Shown piece after piece: positions 51,304 to 60,162 of a DNA stretch of 64,000 nt (the stretch's first letter is position 1; the number at the start of each line of letters is the position of its first letter). The translations under genes and the position numbers were made by a program. The stretch comes from Lacibacter sp. H407 (GTDB lineage Bacteria > Bacteroidota > Bacteroidia > Chitinophagales > Chitinophagaceae). The stretch lies in assembly GCF_037892605.1 (NCBI RefSeq), contig NZ_JBBKTU010000001.1, positions 1,922,001-1,986,000 of the forward strand, given 5' to 3'. Under the pieces are notes generated by a model. The model did no database searches. It had not been told where the DNA came from and saw nothing but the letters and a program-made list of their open reading frames with translations.

Positions 51304-52668
51304 ATGCAGGCTTGGAAAGATTACCAGGAACAACACAAAGACCGTTTTTTAAACGAATTGCTTGACCTTCTCCGCATCCCTTCGATCAGCGCCAAAACTG
51401 AAAACAAGGCCGACATGATCCGTTGTGCAGAAGTGGTGAAACAGCGTTTGCTGGAAGCCGGTGCTGATACAGTAACGATTTATGAAACAGCAGGTCATCC
51501 ATTGGTGTATGGCGAAAAGATCATTGATCCATCCAAACCAACCGTGTTGGTGTATGGACATTATGATGTGCAACCGGCCGATCCGTTGAATTTGTGGAAC
51601 AGTCCGCCGTTTGAACCTGTGATCAAAGACGGAAAAATATTTGCACGTGGTGCCTGCGATGATAAGGGACAGTTTTACATGCATGTAAAAGCGTTGGAAA
51701 TAATGCTTCAAACCAATTCGCTCACCAACAATATTAAATTCTGTATTGAAGGGGAAGAAGAAGTGGGCAGTCCGAATTTGGCAACGTTTGTAAAAGCGAA
51801 CAAAGAATTATTAAAGGCCGATGTAGTACTCATCAGCGATACAGCTATGCTCAGCATGGAACATCCTTCGCTTGATGTGGGCGTAAGAGGTCTTAGTTAT
51901 ATTGAAGTGGAAGTAACAGGACCTAACCGTGATTTGCACAGTGGTGTATACGGTGGTGCAGTTGCAAATCCAATTACTATTTTAGCAAAGATGATCGCCA
52001 GTTGTCACGATGAAAATAATCATATCACCATTCCCGGTTTTTATGATGATGTGGTAGAAGCAACACCGGAAGAACGTAAGCTGATGGCAGCTGCGCCGTA
52101 CGATGAAAAAGAATACAGTGACGATCTGGGTGTAACAGAACTCTGGGGTGAAAAAGGATTTACAACCAATGAACGCACGGGCATTCGTCCAACACTGGAA
52201 GTAAACGGTATGTGGGGTGGTTATACGGGTGAAGGTGCAAAAACAGTTTTGCCTTCAAAAGCATTTGCAAAAATTTCGGCACGTTTGGTTCCAAATCAGT
52301 CTTCAGAAAAAATTACCGAAAAACTGTTGACCTATTTCAAATCCATTGCACCGGCCGGTGTAACAGTGGAAGCACACGAACATCATGGTGGCGAACCATA
52401 CATGACGCCGGTTGATAGCAAAGCGTACAAAGCTGCTGCTGCTGCTATTAAGGATACATTTGGAAAAGATCCGATACCGGTACGTGGTGGTGGAAGTATT
52501 CCTATTTGTGCATTGTTTGAACAGGAGCTGGGAATTAAAATTGTGTTCATTGGTTTTGGATTGGATAGTGATAATCTGCACAGCCCGAATGAGAAGTACG
52601 ATATTTTTAATTTTTATAAAGGCATTGAAACCATTCCGTATTTCCATAAACATTTTTCTGAAGCGTAA
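51304..52668 (+). CDS. M20-family dipeptidase
   Basis: The start MQAWKDYQEQHK gives 454 residues; the frame is open 12 codons earlier but this start agrees with relatives. Di-zinc ligands are visible in VYGHYDVQPAD (His), GACDDKGQFYMH (bridging Asp), EGEEEVGSPN (catalytic Glu pair), and near the C-terminus GLDSDNLHSPNEKYD (His). A lid/dimerisation domain lies between about residues 200 and 350. It is a cytoplasmic CNDP-type dipeptidase that cleaves dipeptides. A clean terminator follows. Confidence 0.93.
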   Translation: MQAWKDYQEQHKDRFLNELLDLLRIPSISAKTENKADMIRCAEVVKQRLLEAGADTVTIYETAGHPLVYGEKIIDPSKPTVLVYGHYDVQPADPLNLWNSPPFEPVIKDGKIFARGACDDKGQFYMHVKALEIMLQTNSLTNNIKFCIEGEEEVGSPNLATFVKANKELLKADVVLISDTAMLSMEHPSLDVGVRGLSYIEVEVTGPNRDLHSGVYGGAVANPITILAKMIASCHDENNHITIPGFYDDVVEATPEERKLMAAAPYDEKEYSDDLGVTELWGEKGFTTNERTGIRPTLEVNGMWGGYTGEGAKTVLPSKAFAKISARLVPNQSSEKITEKLLTYFKSIAPAGVTVEAHEHHGGEPYMTPVDSKAYKAAAAAIKDTFGKDPIPVRGGGSIPICALFEQELGIKIVFIGFGLDSDNLHSPNEKYDIFNFYKGIETIPYFHKHFSEA

Positions 52669-52697
52669 TTTTTGCCACAAGGGCATTAAGACACAAA

Positions 52698-52728
52698 GGC
52701 ATGAAGAATTTTCTTCGTGCCTTTTTTT
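52698..52728 (+). terminator. Terminator after the M20 dipeptidase gene
   Basis: The stem GGCATGAAGAA/TTCTTCGTGCC (one T-G pair) is followed by seven T residues, 30 nt past the stop codon. Confidence 0.9.
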
Positions 52729-52921
52729 GTTTACAGCTTTTGTATTTTATGGCTTCGTTTCCTGCCTCAACTGAACGGGGGAGACATCTCTATAAATGAA
52801 AAATGTCTGAAATTCACTGGTTGGTCAGGCGACCAACAAAGGCGCAGAGCTGCTGCCTTATTTATTGGTGAGGCGATCAGCAATGACAAACAATTTATAT
52901 TTGGTGAAACATTCGTATTGT

Positions 52922-53431
52922 ATGAAAATCTTCATCACGCTTTTTGCTGTTCTTTGTTTTATCAGTTCATCTTCTGCACAAACCAAAAAATCAACTGCAC
53001 AGTTTGTAAAACATGATACACTTCTTTTACGTGCAGATGAATGTAAATGGATCATAAAACCGTTGGCTGCAACTGCAACAGGAGAATCCGTTCCACAACT
53101 TCTTCTTACGGCCATTGAAAAAGGAACCATCAAAGCTGTAGATGTACAAACCAATCAACCGATCCCCGCTAAAGAAATTTTTACATGGCGCATTGAAACG
53201 GTGACAGAACAGGTGGTTGACAGTACAGGCAATATTGTTCAAACGAATATTTTGCAGCCGTTGCGTACAGCCGATCATGTAATCGGAATTAAAATTTACC
53301 AGGATTGGTATTTTGATGGCACAACTAAAAAATTTCATTCTGTCATTCAATGGATCGAGCTGGTAGAAGAAGCACGAAACGCAGGAGGTGACTTGATCGG
53401 CGATAAATCTTTTTGCAGGATTTATTATTAA
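52922..53431 (+). CDS. Small secreted protein resembling GldN/PorN
   Basis: The start MKIFITLFAVL at 52922 gives 169 residues with a signal peptide ending SSSSAQ. The mature part shares its order of elements with the GldN core: LLLTAIEKGTIKAVDVQ (compare the SLFDxLxxxIxxGxI of GldN), then FTWRIETVTE, then VIGIKIYQDWYFDGTTKK (compare IxGYxIKEDWYFDKxR). It ends early, at CRIYY, and lacks the C-terminal third of GldN. GldN is a periplasmic part of the GldKLMN type IX ring. Assignment is by pattern only; gldKLM are not nearby. A -7 box TATATTTG lies about 20 nt upstream of the ATG. Confidence 0.6.
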   Translation: MKIFITLFAVLCFISSSSAQTKKSTAQFVKHDTLLLRADECKWIIKPLAATATGESVPQLLLTAIEKGTIKAVDVQTNQPIPAKEIFTWRIETVTEQVVDSTGNIVQTNILQPLRTADHVIGIKIYQDWYFDGTTKKFHSVIQWIELVEEARNAGGDLIGDKSFCRIYY

Positions 53432-53471
53432 AACGCAATTATAAATTGACGTCATCGTATCGTTGAATAAG

Positions 53472-53501
53472 GAACGGCTCGGACATTTGCCCGAGCCGTT
53501 C
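53472..53501. terminator. Hairpin between convergent genes
   Basis: An 11-bp perfect stem GAACGGCTCGG/CCGAGCCGTTC with an 8-nt loop lies between stop codons at 53431 and 53526. T runs are weak on both sides, so it may act as a bidirectional terminator with modest strength. Confidence 0.55.
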
Positions 53502-53525
53502 GATTGTTGTCATCAGAAAAAAATC

Positions 53526-54824
53526 TTACAACACCTGCATCCCATCTTTCTTATACACTTTCCCTTCCTTCATTACAAATACAACTTTTTCCATCGATTT
53601 TATATTGTTGATCGGGTCGCCATCTACTGCAATAATATCAGCGATCTTTCCTTTTTCAATGCTGCCGAGTTTATCCCAAATACCCAATAACAATGCCCCG
53701 CTCTTGGTTGCACTTTGAATGGCTTCCATCGCCGGCATACCTGCTTCGGTCATGTACACAAATTCGATCCAGTTTTTACCATGGGCAAATACACCGGCAT
53801 CGGTGCCAAAAGCGATCTTTACACCGCCTTTGTATGCTCTTGCAAAGGTTGCTTGTATTTTCGGACCTACTTCCAATGCTTTGGGTGTTACAATACTTGT
53901 ATAATAGCCGGGAATTTTTGCACTGTCGGCTGTTGATTTGCCGGCAATGATGGTAGGTACTAACCAGGTGCCGTATTCTTTCGCCAATGCAATGCCTTCA
54001 TCATCCATGTAAGTACCATGTTCAATACTTGTAACGCCACCTTTAATGGCACGTTTGATACCTTCGGCACCATGTGCATGTGCAGCTACAGTAAAACCAT
54101 AATCTTTTGCAGTAGTAACAATGGCTTTAATCTCTTCAATGGTAAACTGCGGACTCGATCCATCTTTTGCCTGGCTCAATACACCACCTGTTGCAGTGAT
54201 CTTGATACAATCACTTCCATCTTTGTAGCGTTGACGAACTGCATGTGCCGCTTCTGCTGGTCCGTTGATGACACCATCATTGGGACCGGGGTCGCCCATC
54301 AGATCTTTTCGATATGAATTCGTGGGATCAGCATGTCCGCCTGTTGTAGCAATGGATTTACCTGCAGAAAAAATGCGGGGACCAATTACCAATCCTTTGT
54401 TGATCGAATTACGAAGTGAAAGATTCACCAGCGATCCACCAAGATCACGAACCGTTGTAAAACCAGCCATCAACGTCGTATGTGCATACACTGTACTTTG
54501 AAAAGCAATGTCGGATGGATTCATGGTAAAGCGATCGGCCGCTCCGCCTTTTTTTGTTTCACTCTCCATGTGCACATGCATATCCATGAGGCCGGGCATC
54601 ACGGTTTTGTTTTTGAGATCGATCACTTTGTCTTGCGCAGCAGCAGTTGCAAAACCATTCACCACATCGGTGATCAGATTGTTTTGTACAATAATGGTAA
54701 CGTTGTTTACAACCTTTCCATCTTTTGTATCAATAAGTTTTCCGCAATGGATCAATGTGCGTTGTGCTGTTACCTGTAACAGAAACAGGAGGAATGTAAG
54801 TGTAGTTAAACTGATTTTTCTCAT
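53526..54824 (-). CDS. Secreted metal-dependent amidohydrolase
   Basis: From [11 protein letters not shown] the protein has 432 residues and a signal peptide ending QVTAQ; the upstream 22 codons of the frame are not signal-like. The amidohydrolase barrel shows the HxH pair in MDMHVHMES, a Lys in [10 protein letters not shown] that is carbamylated in relatives, His in [10 protein letters not shown] and [12 protein letters not shown], and Asp in [12 protein letters not shown]. It resembles the imidazolonepropionase-like/Xaa-Pro dipeptidase-type group often found in Bacteroidota periplasms. The substrate is probably a small amide, peptide or lactone. Confidence 0.9.
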   Translation of the reverse strand: MRKISLTTLTFLLFLLQVTAQRTLIHCGKLIDTKDGKVVNNVTIIVQNNLITDVVNGFATAAAQDKVIDLKNKTVMPGLMDMHVHMESETKKGGAADRFTMNPSDIAFQSTVYAHTTLMAGFTTVRDLGGSLVNLSLRNSINKGLVIGPRIFSAGKSIATTGGHADPTNSYRKDLMGDPGPNDGVINGPAEAAHAVRQRYKDGSDCIKITATGGVLSQAKDGSSPQFTIEEIKAIVTTAKDYGFTVAAHAHGAEGIKRAIKGGVTSIEHGTYMDDEGIALAKEYGTWLVPTIIAGKSTADSAKIPGYYTSIVTPKALEVGPKIQATFARAYKGGVKIAFGTDAGVFAHGKNWIEFVYMTEAGMPAMEAIQSATKSGALLLGIWDKLGSIEKGKIADIIAVDGDPINNIKSMEKVVFVMKEGKVYKKDGMQVL

Positions 54825-55120
54825 ATGCAATTGTTGTTGACGGAAGATAGTATTTTTTTGATGGAAGTATGGCAACGATGCAGCAGCCAAACATGTTTGT
54901 TAGGTGGTAACGGTCAACGAAAAGGAAGAATGAGCATTCTTTCGCTTATCTTGTACATTCAGTTTTACGATTGAGGCAACCATTGATGCTGTTTTTTTCG
55001 TCATCAGGATCTCAAGCCGGTGACCAGATGCAGATAACTTACTCCCGATAACTGTACAGGTTATCGTTTTCCGTTACCAATTGATAAATGGCATTCTCAA
55101 TCATTATTTATTCTAAAATT

Positions 55121-56662
55121 ATGGATACAGCAACAATAGAAGTACGAAAATTAACGATCGATGATTATCAGCAATTGAAAGATTCGATGATACAGGCTTA
55201 TGCCAGTTTAGGCGGACAGTACTGGAAAGAAGAATCACTTGCCAAACTCATTGAAAAATTTCCTGATGGACAGATCTGTGTAACAGTGGATCAGAAAGTA
55301 GTGGGTTGTGCACTCTCCCTGGTAGTGGATATTAACCGCTTTGGAGATAACCATACCTATCGGCAGATCACCGGTGATTATTCGTTTGGTACACATGATC
55401 CGGATGGTGATGTGTTGTATGGGATCGAAGTATTTATTCATCCCGAATACAGAGGCCTTCGTTTAGCACGACGATTATATGATACACGAAAAATTATTTG
55501 TGAGAGTCTCAACCTGCGGGCCATTATGGCTGGCGGACGGCTTCCGAGTTACAGCAAGTATGCCGCAGAGCTTACACCTAAACAATACATTGAAAAGGTA
55601 AAGAAACGGGAATTGCATGATCAGACCCTGAGTTTTCAACTGGCCAACGACTTTCAGATCAAAAAAGTGATTCATAATTATTTGCCGGAAGATAATGAGT
55701 CGATGGGGTATGCTACACTGTTAGTATGGTACAATGTTTTTTATGAGCGTGCTTTTAATCCCATGAAAGGGAAAAAAGAAATGGTGCGGATCGGTTTGAT
55801 CCAGTGGCAGATGCGTCCTTACGATAAACTGGAAGAACTGGTAAACAACGTTGAATATTTTATTGACGCTGTGAGTGATTACCAATCTGACTTTGCCGTA
55901 CTACCTGAATTGTTTAATGCGCCTCTGATGGGCAAATACAATCATTTGCCCGGGCATAAAGCCATCCGTGAGCTGGCCCAGTATACTGCACCGCTGGTAA
56001 AAGAAATTTCACGACTGGCGATTTCGTATAACGTAAATATTATTGCAGGTAGCATGCCCGACTTAAGGGATGGCAAATTATACAACGCCTGTTATTTTCT
56101 GCACAGAGATGGCCGCATCGATTGTTACGATAAAATTCATCCCACACCTTCCGAAGAATATGAGTGGGGTATTGAAGGTGGTAACAAACTGAAAGTATTT
56201 GATACCGATTGCGGGAAAGTTGGTGTGCTTGTTTGTTATGATGTAGAGTTTCCTGAACTGGCACGTTTACTGGCAGATCAGGGGATGAAGATTTTGTTTG
56301 TTCCTTTCCTTACCGATACGCAGAATGCGTATAACCGTGTACGTTACTGTGCACAGGCAAGAGCAATCGAAAATGAATGTTATGTAGCAATTGCAGGTAA
56401 CGTAGGTAACCTGCCGAAAGTGCATAATATGGATCTGCAGTTTGCGCAATCAGCTGTTTTTACACCGTCTGATTTTGCTTTTCCTGTAAATGGTATCAAA
56501 GCAGAAGCATCACCCAATACAGAAATGATCGTGGTAAGTGATGTGGATCTGTCGTTACTGCAGGAGTTACATGAATACGGCAGTGTACAAATTCTGAAAG
56601 ACAGAAGACATGATTTGTATAAGCTGGAGTTGTTGAAGAAAGAAGAACCAAAAGCAGAATAA
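55121..56662 (+). CDS. Fused GNAT acetyltransferase and nitrilase-family amidohydrolase
   Basis: From MDTATIEVRKL the protein has 513 residues. Residues about 1-215 are a GNAT domain with the acetyl-CoA loop in HPEYRGLRLARRLYDTRKII. Residues about 225-510 are a carbon-nitrogen hydrolase domain with its triad: Glu in VLPELFN, Lys in YDKIHPTPSEEYEW, and Cys372 in VLVCYDVEFPE. The two domains in one chain form a known bifunctional family whose reaction is not established. It could amidate or acylate one substrate and trim another group. A shared terminator separates it from the convergent peptidase gene. Confidence 0.9.
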   Translation: MDTATIEVRKLTIDDYQQLKDSMIQAYASLGGQYWKEESLAKLIEKFPDGQICVTVDQKVVGCALSLVVDINRFGDNHTYRQITGDYSFGTHDPDGDVLYGIEVFIHPEYRGLRLARRLYDTRKIICESLNLRAIMAGGRLPSYSKYAAELTPKQYIEKVKKRELHDQTLSFQLANDFQIKKVIHNYLPEDNESMGYATLLVWYNVFYERAFNPMKGKKEMVRIGLIQWQMRPYDKLEELVNNVEYFIDAVSDYQSDFAVLPELFNAPLMGKYNHLPGHKAIRELAQYTAPLVKEISRLAISYNVNIIAGSMPDLRDGKLYNACYFLHRDGRIDCYDKIHPTPSEEYEWGIEGGNKLKVFDTDCGKVGVLVCYDVEFPELARLLADQGMKILFVPFLTDTQNAYNRVRYCAQARAIENECYVAIAGNVGNLPKVHNMDLQFAQSAVFTPSDFAFPVNGIKAEASPNTEMIVVSDVDLSLLQELHEYGSVQILKDRRHDLYKLELLKKEEPKAE

Positions 56663-56664
56663 TA

Positions 56665-56696
56665 AAAAAGGGATAGCGATTGTGCTATCCCTTTTT
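56665..56696 (+). terminator. Bidirectional terminator between convergent genes
   Basis: The stem GGGATAGC/GCTATCCC is extended by five A-T pairs and has T runs on both strands. It begins 3 nt past one stop codon and ends 9 nt before the other gene's stop codon at 56705. Confidence 0.9.
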
Positions 56697-56704
56697 CGAT
56701 CTTT

Positions 56705-58876
56705 TTATCTTGCCTCCGGCGGACACTTTTCTTTTAAATACGCAGTATACAGTTTCGATAAATGTTGAAACGTACCGGCTCCTTCGCTGATGCTGTGTGT
56801 ACGATTTGGATACGGCATGAACTGAAACAGCTTGCCTTGTTTGATCAATTCATTCACCAATACTTCAGCATTACTGTAATGCACATTGTCGTCACCTGTT
56901 CCATGGATGTACAATAAATTTCCTTTCAGATTTTTTGCATAGGTAATAGGAGAGCCTTTGATGAAATCATCCTTATTCTCCTGCGGCAAACCCATGTAAC
57001 GTTCCTGGTAAATATTGTCGTAAAACAATTGATTGCCTACTGCTGCAACAGAAATACCGGTTTGAAACAAATCAGGATATTGAAACAGCAGATGCAGGGT
57101 TGATGACCCGCCACCACTCCAGCCCCAAACAGCAACACGGCTTGGGTCGAGATAAGAACGATCGGCCAATAATTTTTTCATGCCCATTGCCTGGTCACGG
57201 ATGTTGATACGGCCAATTTGTTTGTAAATACTTTTTCTCCACTCCGCACCTTTTAATGTGGGTGTACCACGGCTGTTGAACGATACATAGAAATAGCCCT
57301 GTGCATTCATATCGCCACTAAACAGAAAGTTGTTGCCTGCATAAAAATCATCTTCTACAGTTGTTGCTGCAGGCTCGCTGTACACATACAATACAACAGG
57401 ATATTTTTTTGCAGGATCATAATTTTTCGGTTTGCTGATCCATCCATCCATCGTTACACCATCTTCAGTAGTGATGGTAAAAAATTCGAGATTGTCTTTT
57501 TGAACGGGCTTTATTTTCTTCAACAGGTCATCACCTGCAATGGGCTTGTGCGCCGGCAAACTAATGATCTGTGAAGATGGAGCAACTGTGCGACTGGTGA
57601 AACGATGTACGCCAACCAAACCATTCGGCGCCAGTTCATAACCATTCGTACCGTCATAACCTGCAGGTGTTACACGTACAGCTTTACTTTTGCCATCCAT
57701 GGTTACTTTGTAGAGATAACGTTGCGTTGCATTATCAGGTGATGCAATAAAATACAATTCATTCTTTGCTTCATCTACTGCACTGATGGTTGCAATATCA
57801 TAGTTGCCGATCGTGAGCAATGTTTCTTTTCCATCACGTGTTACCTTGTAGATATGACGCCAGCCATCTTTTTCGCTCACCCATAAAAACGACTTTCCGT
57901 TTTCGATAAACTCCCAGCCACGTGGGTCATCATCGTTCCAGCGGCTTTTGATATCGATCCAGGCTTTATCTGTTTCGTTATGAAAAAGTTTTGCTTCGCC
58001 TGTTGACGCATTACAGAAATATAATTTGCTTTCGTTTTGTTTTCGGTTGAGTTGCTGTACAATCAGTTCATTGGTGCCGCTCCATTCCATACGAGGCAGA
58101 TAATTATTTGCAGGATCGCCGGGAATATTCATCCACTTAGTTTCACCTGATTGCACGTTCACAACACCGATCTTCACCGGCGAAGGTTGTTCACCCACTT
58201 TCGGATATTCAACCGGAATTACTTTTGAATAATTTCCATCGGTTGTATTGAGCATAAAGTAATCTTTGATCTGGTTGGCATCTACCTGCCAATATGCGAT
58301 ACTCTTGCTATCACTGCTCCAGCGAAAACCATCTCTGCAGCCAAACTCTTCTTCGTACACCCAATCAAATGTGCCATTGATGAGTTTTTTGGTATTGTTG
58401 GTAGAAGTGATCGCTTTCGATTTTCCCGAAGCTAATTCTTCCACATAGAGATTGTTTTCGGAAACATATGCTGCCAGTTCTCCGTTTGGAGAAATTTTAG
58501 CGTAGAGCAGACTTTGTGCGGGACGATCTTTTCCGATCTGCTGCAACTGTTTTGCAGGAATATGATAATACCAGTAATCACCACGTGTATTGTAGCGCCA
58601 CACCCTTGCAGTGTTTGTGAAGATCAACACGCCCTGATCGTTATTATTTACTTCAAAATCAGCAACGGTGAGTTTGTTGCTGTTTGTTTTTAAAACGTCG
58701 GCCGCAACCAGTACAGTTTGTGCGCCTGTTTTGAAATTGACCTTTACAATATTGTTCTTGTCGTTTTCATAACTGCCGTTGCCGTCTTTTGTCCACTTGA
58801 TCTTATCCGGTTTAAACTGGGCGATTGCGAAAAGTCCAAAGACCAAAAAACAAAATCCAAGAAATACCTTCTTCAT
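56705..58876 (-). CDS. Dipeptidyl peptidase IV-type S9 serine peptidase
   Basis: From MKKVFLGFCFL the protein has 723 residues and a signal peptide ending FAIAQ; the extra upstream 30 codons are discarded. An eight-bladed propeller (about 40-470) with FDWVYEEEFGCRDGFRWS, which holds the double Glu that binds the substrate amino end, precedes an alpha/beta hydrolase domain. The triad by motif is Ser587 (GWSGGG), Asp662 (HGTGDDNVH) and His694 (NRTHSI), with spacing equal to that of Porphyromonas DPP IV. It removes Xaa-Pro dipeptides from peptides in the periplasm. Confidence 0.93.
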   Translation of the reverse strand: MKKVFLGFCFLVFGLFAIAQFKPDKIKWTKDGNGSYENDKNNIVKVNFKTGAQTVLVAADVLKTNSNKLTVADFEVNNNDQGVLIFTNTARVWRYNTRGDYWYYHIPAKQLQQIGKDRPAQSLLYAKISPNGELAAYVSENNLYVEELASGKSKAITSTNNTKKLINGTFDWVYEEEFGCRDGFRWSSDSKSIAYWQVDANQIKDYFMLNTTDGNYSKVIPVEYPKVGEQPSPVKIGVVNVQSGETKWMNIPGDPANNYLPRMEWSGTNELIVQQLNRKQNESKLYFCNASTGEAKLFHNETDKAWIDIKSRWNDDDPRGWEFIENGKSFLWVSEKDGWRHIYKVTRDGKETLLTIGNYDIATISAVDEAKNELYFIASPDNATQRYLYKVTMDGKSKAVRVTPAGYDGTNGYELAPNGLVGVHRFTSRTVAPSSQIISLPAHKPIAGDDLLKKIKPVQKDNLEFFTITTEDGVTMDGWISKPKNYDPAKKYPVVLYVYSEPAATTVEDDFYAGNNFLFSGDMNAQGYFYVSFNSRGTPTLKGAEWRKSIYKQIGRINIRDQAMGMKKLLADRSYLDPSRVAVWGWSGGGSSTLHLLFQYPDLFQTGISVAAVGNQLFYDNIYQERYMGLPQENKDDFIKGSPITYAKNLKGNLLYIHGTGDDNVHYSNAEVLVNELIKQGKLFQFMPYPNRTHSISEGAGTFQHLSKLYTAYLKEKCPPEAR

Positions 58877-59020
58877 AATTGTTGATTTGAGTATTCGAAT
58901 ATAATCAAAACACAAATCGTAATACCCAATTTCATTGAACTGAATAATTGTAACATCGGACACCACTACATCAATGCTGTATCAGATTATTACTTGCTTT
59001 TGGTATAACTTGCAACCGTT

Positions 59021-59407
59021 ATGGAAGAGAAAGAAAAACTCCGCATCGATAAATATCTCTGGGCCATCCGCCTGTTTAAAACACGTAGCCAGGCCGGGGC
59101 CGCCTGCGATGGCGGGAAGGTGAAATTCAATGGCGATGCCTGTAAAGCCTCAAAGAACGTAAGTATTGGCGATGAATATGAAGTTAAGACCGAAGCCAAA
59201 CGCTGGCGTATTAAAGTAACCGACCTGTTGTATAAACGTGTACAATACAGCGAAGCCATCAAACATTATATTGATATTACCCCGGCCGATGAATTAGATC
59301 GTATTAAGTCTGTTGCTTCTTCGTTCCACACCGGTAAGCGCTTGAGTAAAGTGGGACGGCCAACCAAACGGGAGCGTAGAGATCTGGATGGATTTATGGA
59401 AGATTAA
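59021..59407 (+). CDS. S4-domain RNA-binding protein (Hsp15-like)
   Basis: The 128-residue protein has an S4 domain at about residues 8-65 (LRIDKYLWAIRLFKTRSQAGAAC, then GKVKFNGDACKASKNVSIGDEYEV) and a basic tail (GKRLSKVGRPTKRERRDLDGF). Hsp15 of E. coli has this size and layout and rescues stalled 50S subunits that carry nascent chains. It stands alone, upstream of the membrane protein/XRE pair. Confidence 0.9.
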   Translation: MEEKEKLRIDKYLWAIRLFKTRSQAGAACDGGKVKFNGDACKASKNVSIGDEYEVKTEAKRWRIKVTDLLYKRVQYSEAIKHYIDITPADELDRIKSVASSFHTGKRLSKVGRPTKRERRDLDGFMED

Positions 59408-59436
59408 CAATTATTTTCTGGAATTGCTATGAATTG

Positions 59437-59454
59437 TGTAAGGTATACTTTACA
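59437..59454 (+). promoter_or_regulatory. Operator 1 for the membrane protein/XRE pair
   Basis: TGTAAGGTATACTTTACA is an 18-bp near-perfect palindrome (one mismatched pair). It shares a common core with operator 2, 25 nt away centre to centre, which puts both on nearly the same face of the helix allowing for two to three turns. Confidence 0.6.
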
Positions 59455-59461
59455 TTTAATT

Positions 59462-59479
59462 TGTCAAGTAAACTTTACA
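59462..59479 (+). promoter_or_regulatory. Operator 2, abutting the start codon
   Basis: TGTCAAGTAAACTTTACA is an 18-bp imperfect palindrome matching operator 1 at most positions. It ends 3 nt before the ATG at 59483, so a bound repressor would cover the translation start region as well. Confidence 0.6.
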
Positions 59480-59482
59480 CTT

Positions 59483-59920
59483 ATGAAATTACGTTTTCTT
59501 TTTCCTGCCAAATTTAAAAGGGCTGGTGTTTTGATGGCGCCATTGGGGTTTGTTGTTTGGGTATTGATTCAGAAAAACATCATTCAGATTGAAGAACAAG
59601 GAATCAAGACGATCATTCTGGCAACAGCTTTTTTTAGTTTTTTGATTGGCTTGATATTTCTTGTTTTATCAAGAGAAAAAACAGAAGATGAATACACGCA
59701 GAAGGTAAGATTAGAGTCATACCAATTTGCGGCCATGTTCCAATTTTTTATTCTTCTTTCATTAACCTTTCTGGTAATTTTTTTTGAAAACAGATTCGGA
59801 AAGCTGGTATTTGAAAAAATGGCGATACTGCTGATTCTATTATTTTGGCTCGTGTATTTTATTCGTTTCAACAGCATCCTTTATTTTTCGAAATCGTTCA
59901 GAAGAGAATATGAAAAATAA
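59483..59920 (+). CDS. Four-helix membrane protein encoded with an XRE regulator
   Basis: The start MKLRFLFPAKFKR directly after operator 2 gives 145 residues; the longer frame from 59429 would run through both operators. Hydrophobic segments lie at about 15-32, 43-62, 82-102 and 110-128. The arrangement resembles DUF2178-like membrane proteins encoded beside small XRE regulators. Its job is unknown; a membrane signal that reaches the regulator is one possibility. It overlaps the XRE gene by 11 nt. Confidence 0.75.
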   Translation: MKLRFLFPAKFKRAGVLMAPLGFVVWVLIQKNIIQIEEQGIKTIILATAFFSFLIGLIFLVLSREKTEDEYTQKVRLESYQFAAMFQFFILLSLTFLVIFFENRFGKLVFEKMAILLILLFWLVYFIRFNSILYFSKSFRREYEK

Positions 59921-60110
59921 AGTAAAAGAGGAACGGCTGAAGCAAGAGTTCGCTCAAACAGAATTTGCAGATCAGTTATCGGTTTCCAGGCAAACCATTC
60001 ATGCCATTGAAACCGGTAAATATGTTCCTACAACTACGCTTGCATTGAAAATTGCAAAGCTGCTCAACAAAAAAGTGGAAGAAATCTTCATTTTAGAGAA
60101 GGGCGATTGA
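59910..60110 (+). CDS. Small XRE-family transcriptional regulator
   Basis: The 66-residue protein is a single helix-turn-helix domain (EFADQLSVSRQTIHAIETGKYVPTTTLALKIAKLLN) with the closing EEIFILE typical of the YozG-type regulators. It overlaps the upstream gene by 11 nt, so the two are translated together. It is the likely ligand of the tandem 18-bp palindromes at 59437-59479 and would then repress its own operon. Confidence 0.92.
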   Translation: MKNKVKEERLKQEFAQTEFADQLSVSRQTIHAIETGKYVPTTTLALKIAKLLNKKVEEIFILEKGD

Positions 60111-60149
60111 TCGATTGGTTTTCGTACTTCGTACTTCCTGCATCACGCT

Positions 60150-60157
60150 TATCTTTG
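60150..60157 (+). promoter_or_regulatory. -7 box immediately before trmD
   Basis: TATCTTTG is an exact TAnnTTTG match that ends 5 nt before the trmD ATG. Transcription from it would start at or next to the A of the start codon, giving a leaderless mRNA. Confidence 0.5.
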
Positions 60158-60162
60158 CACCC

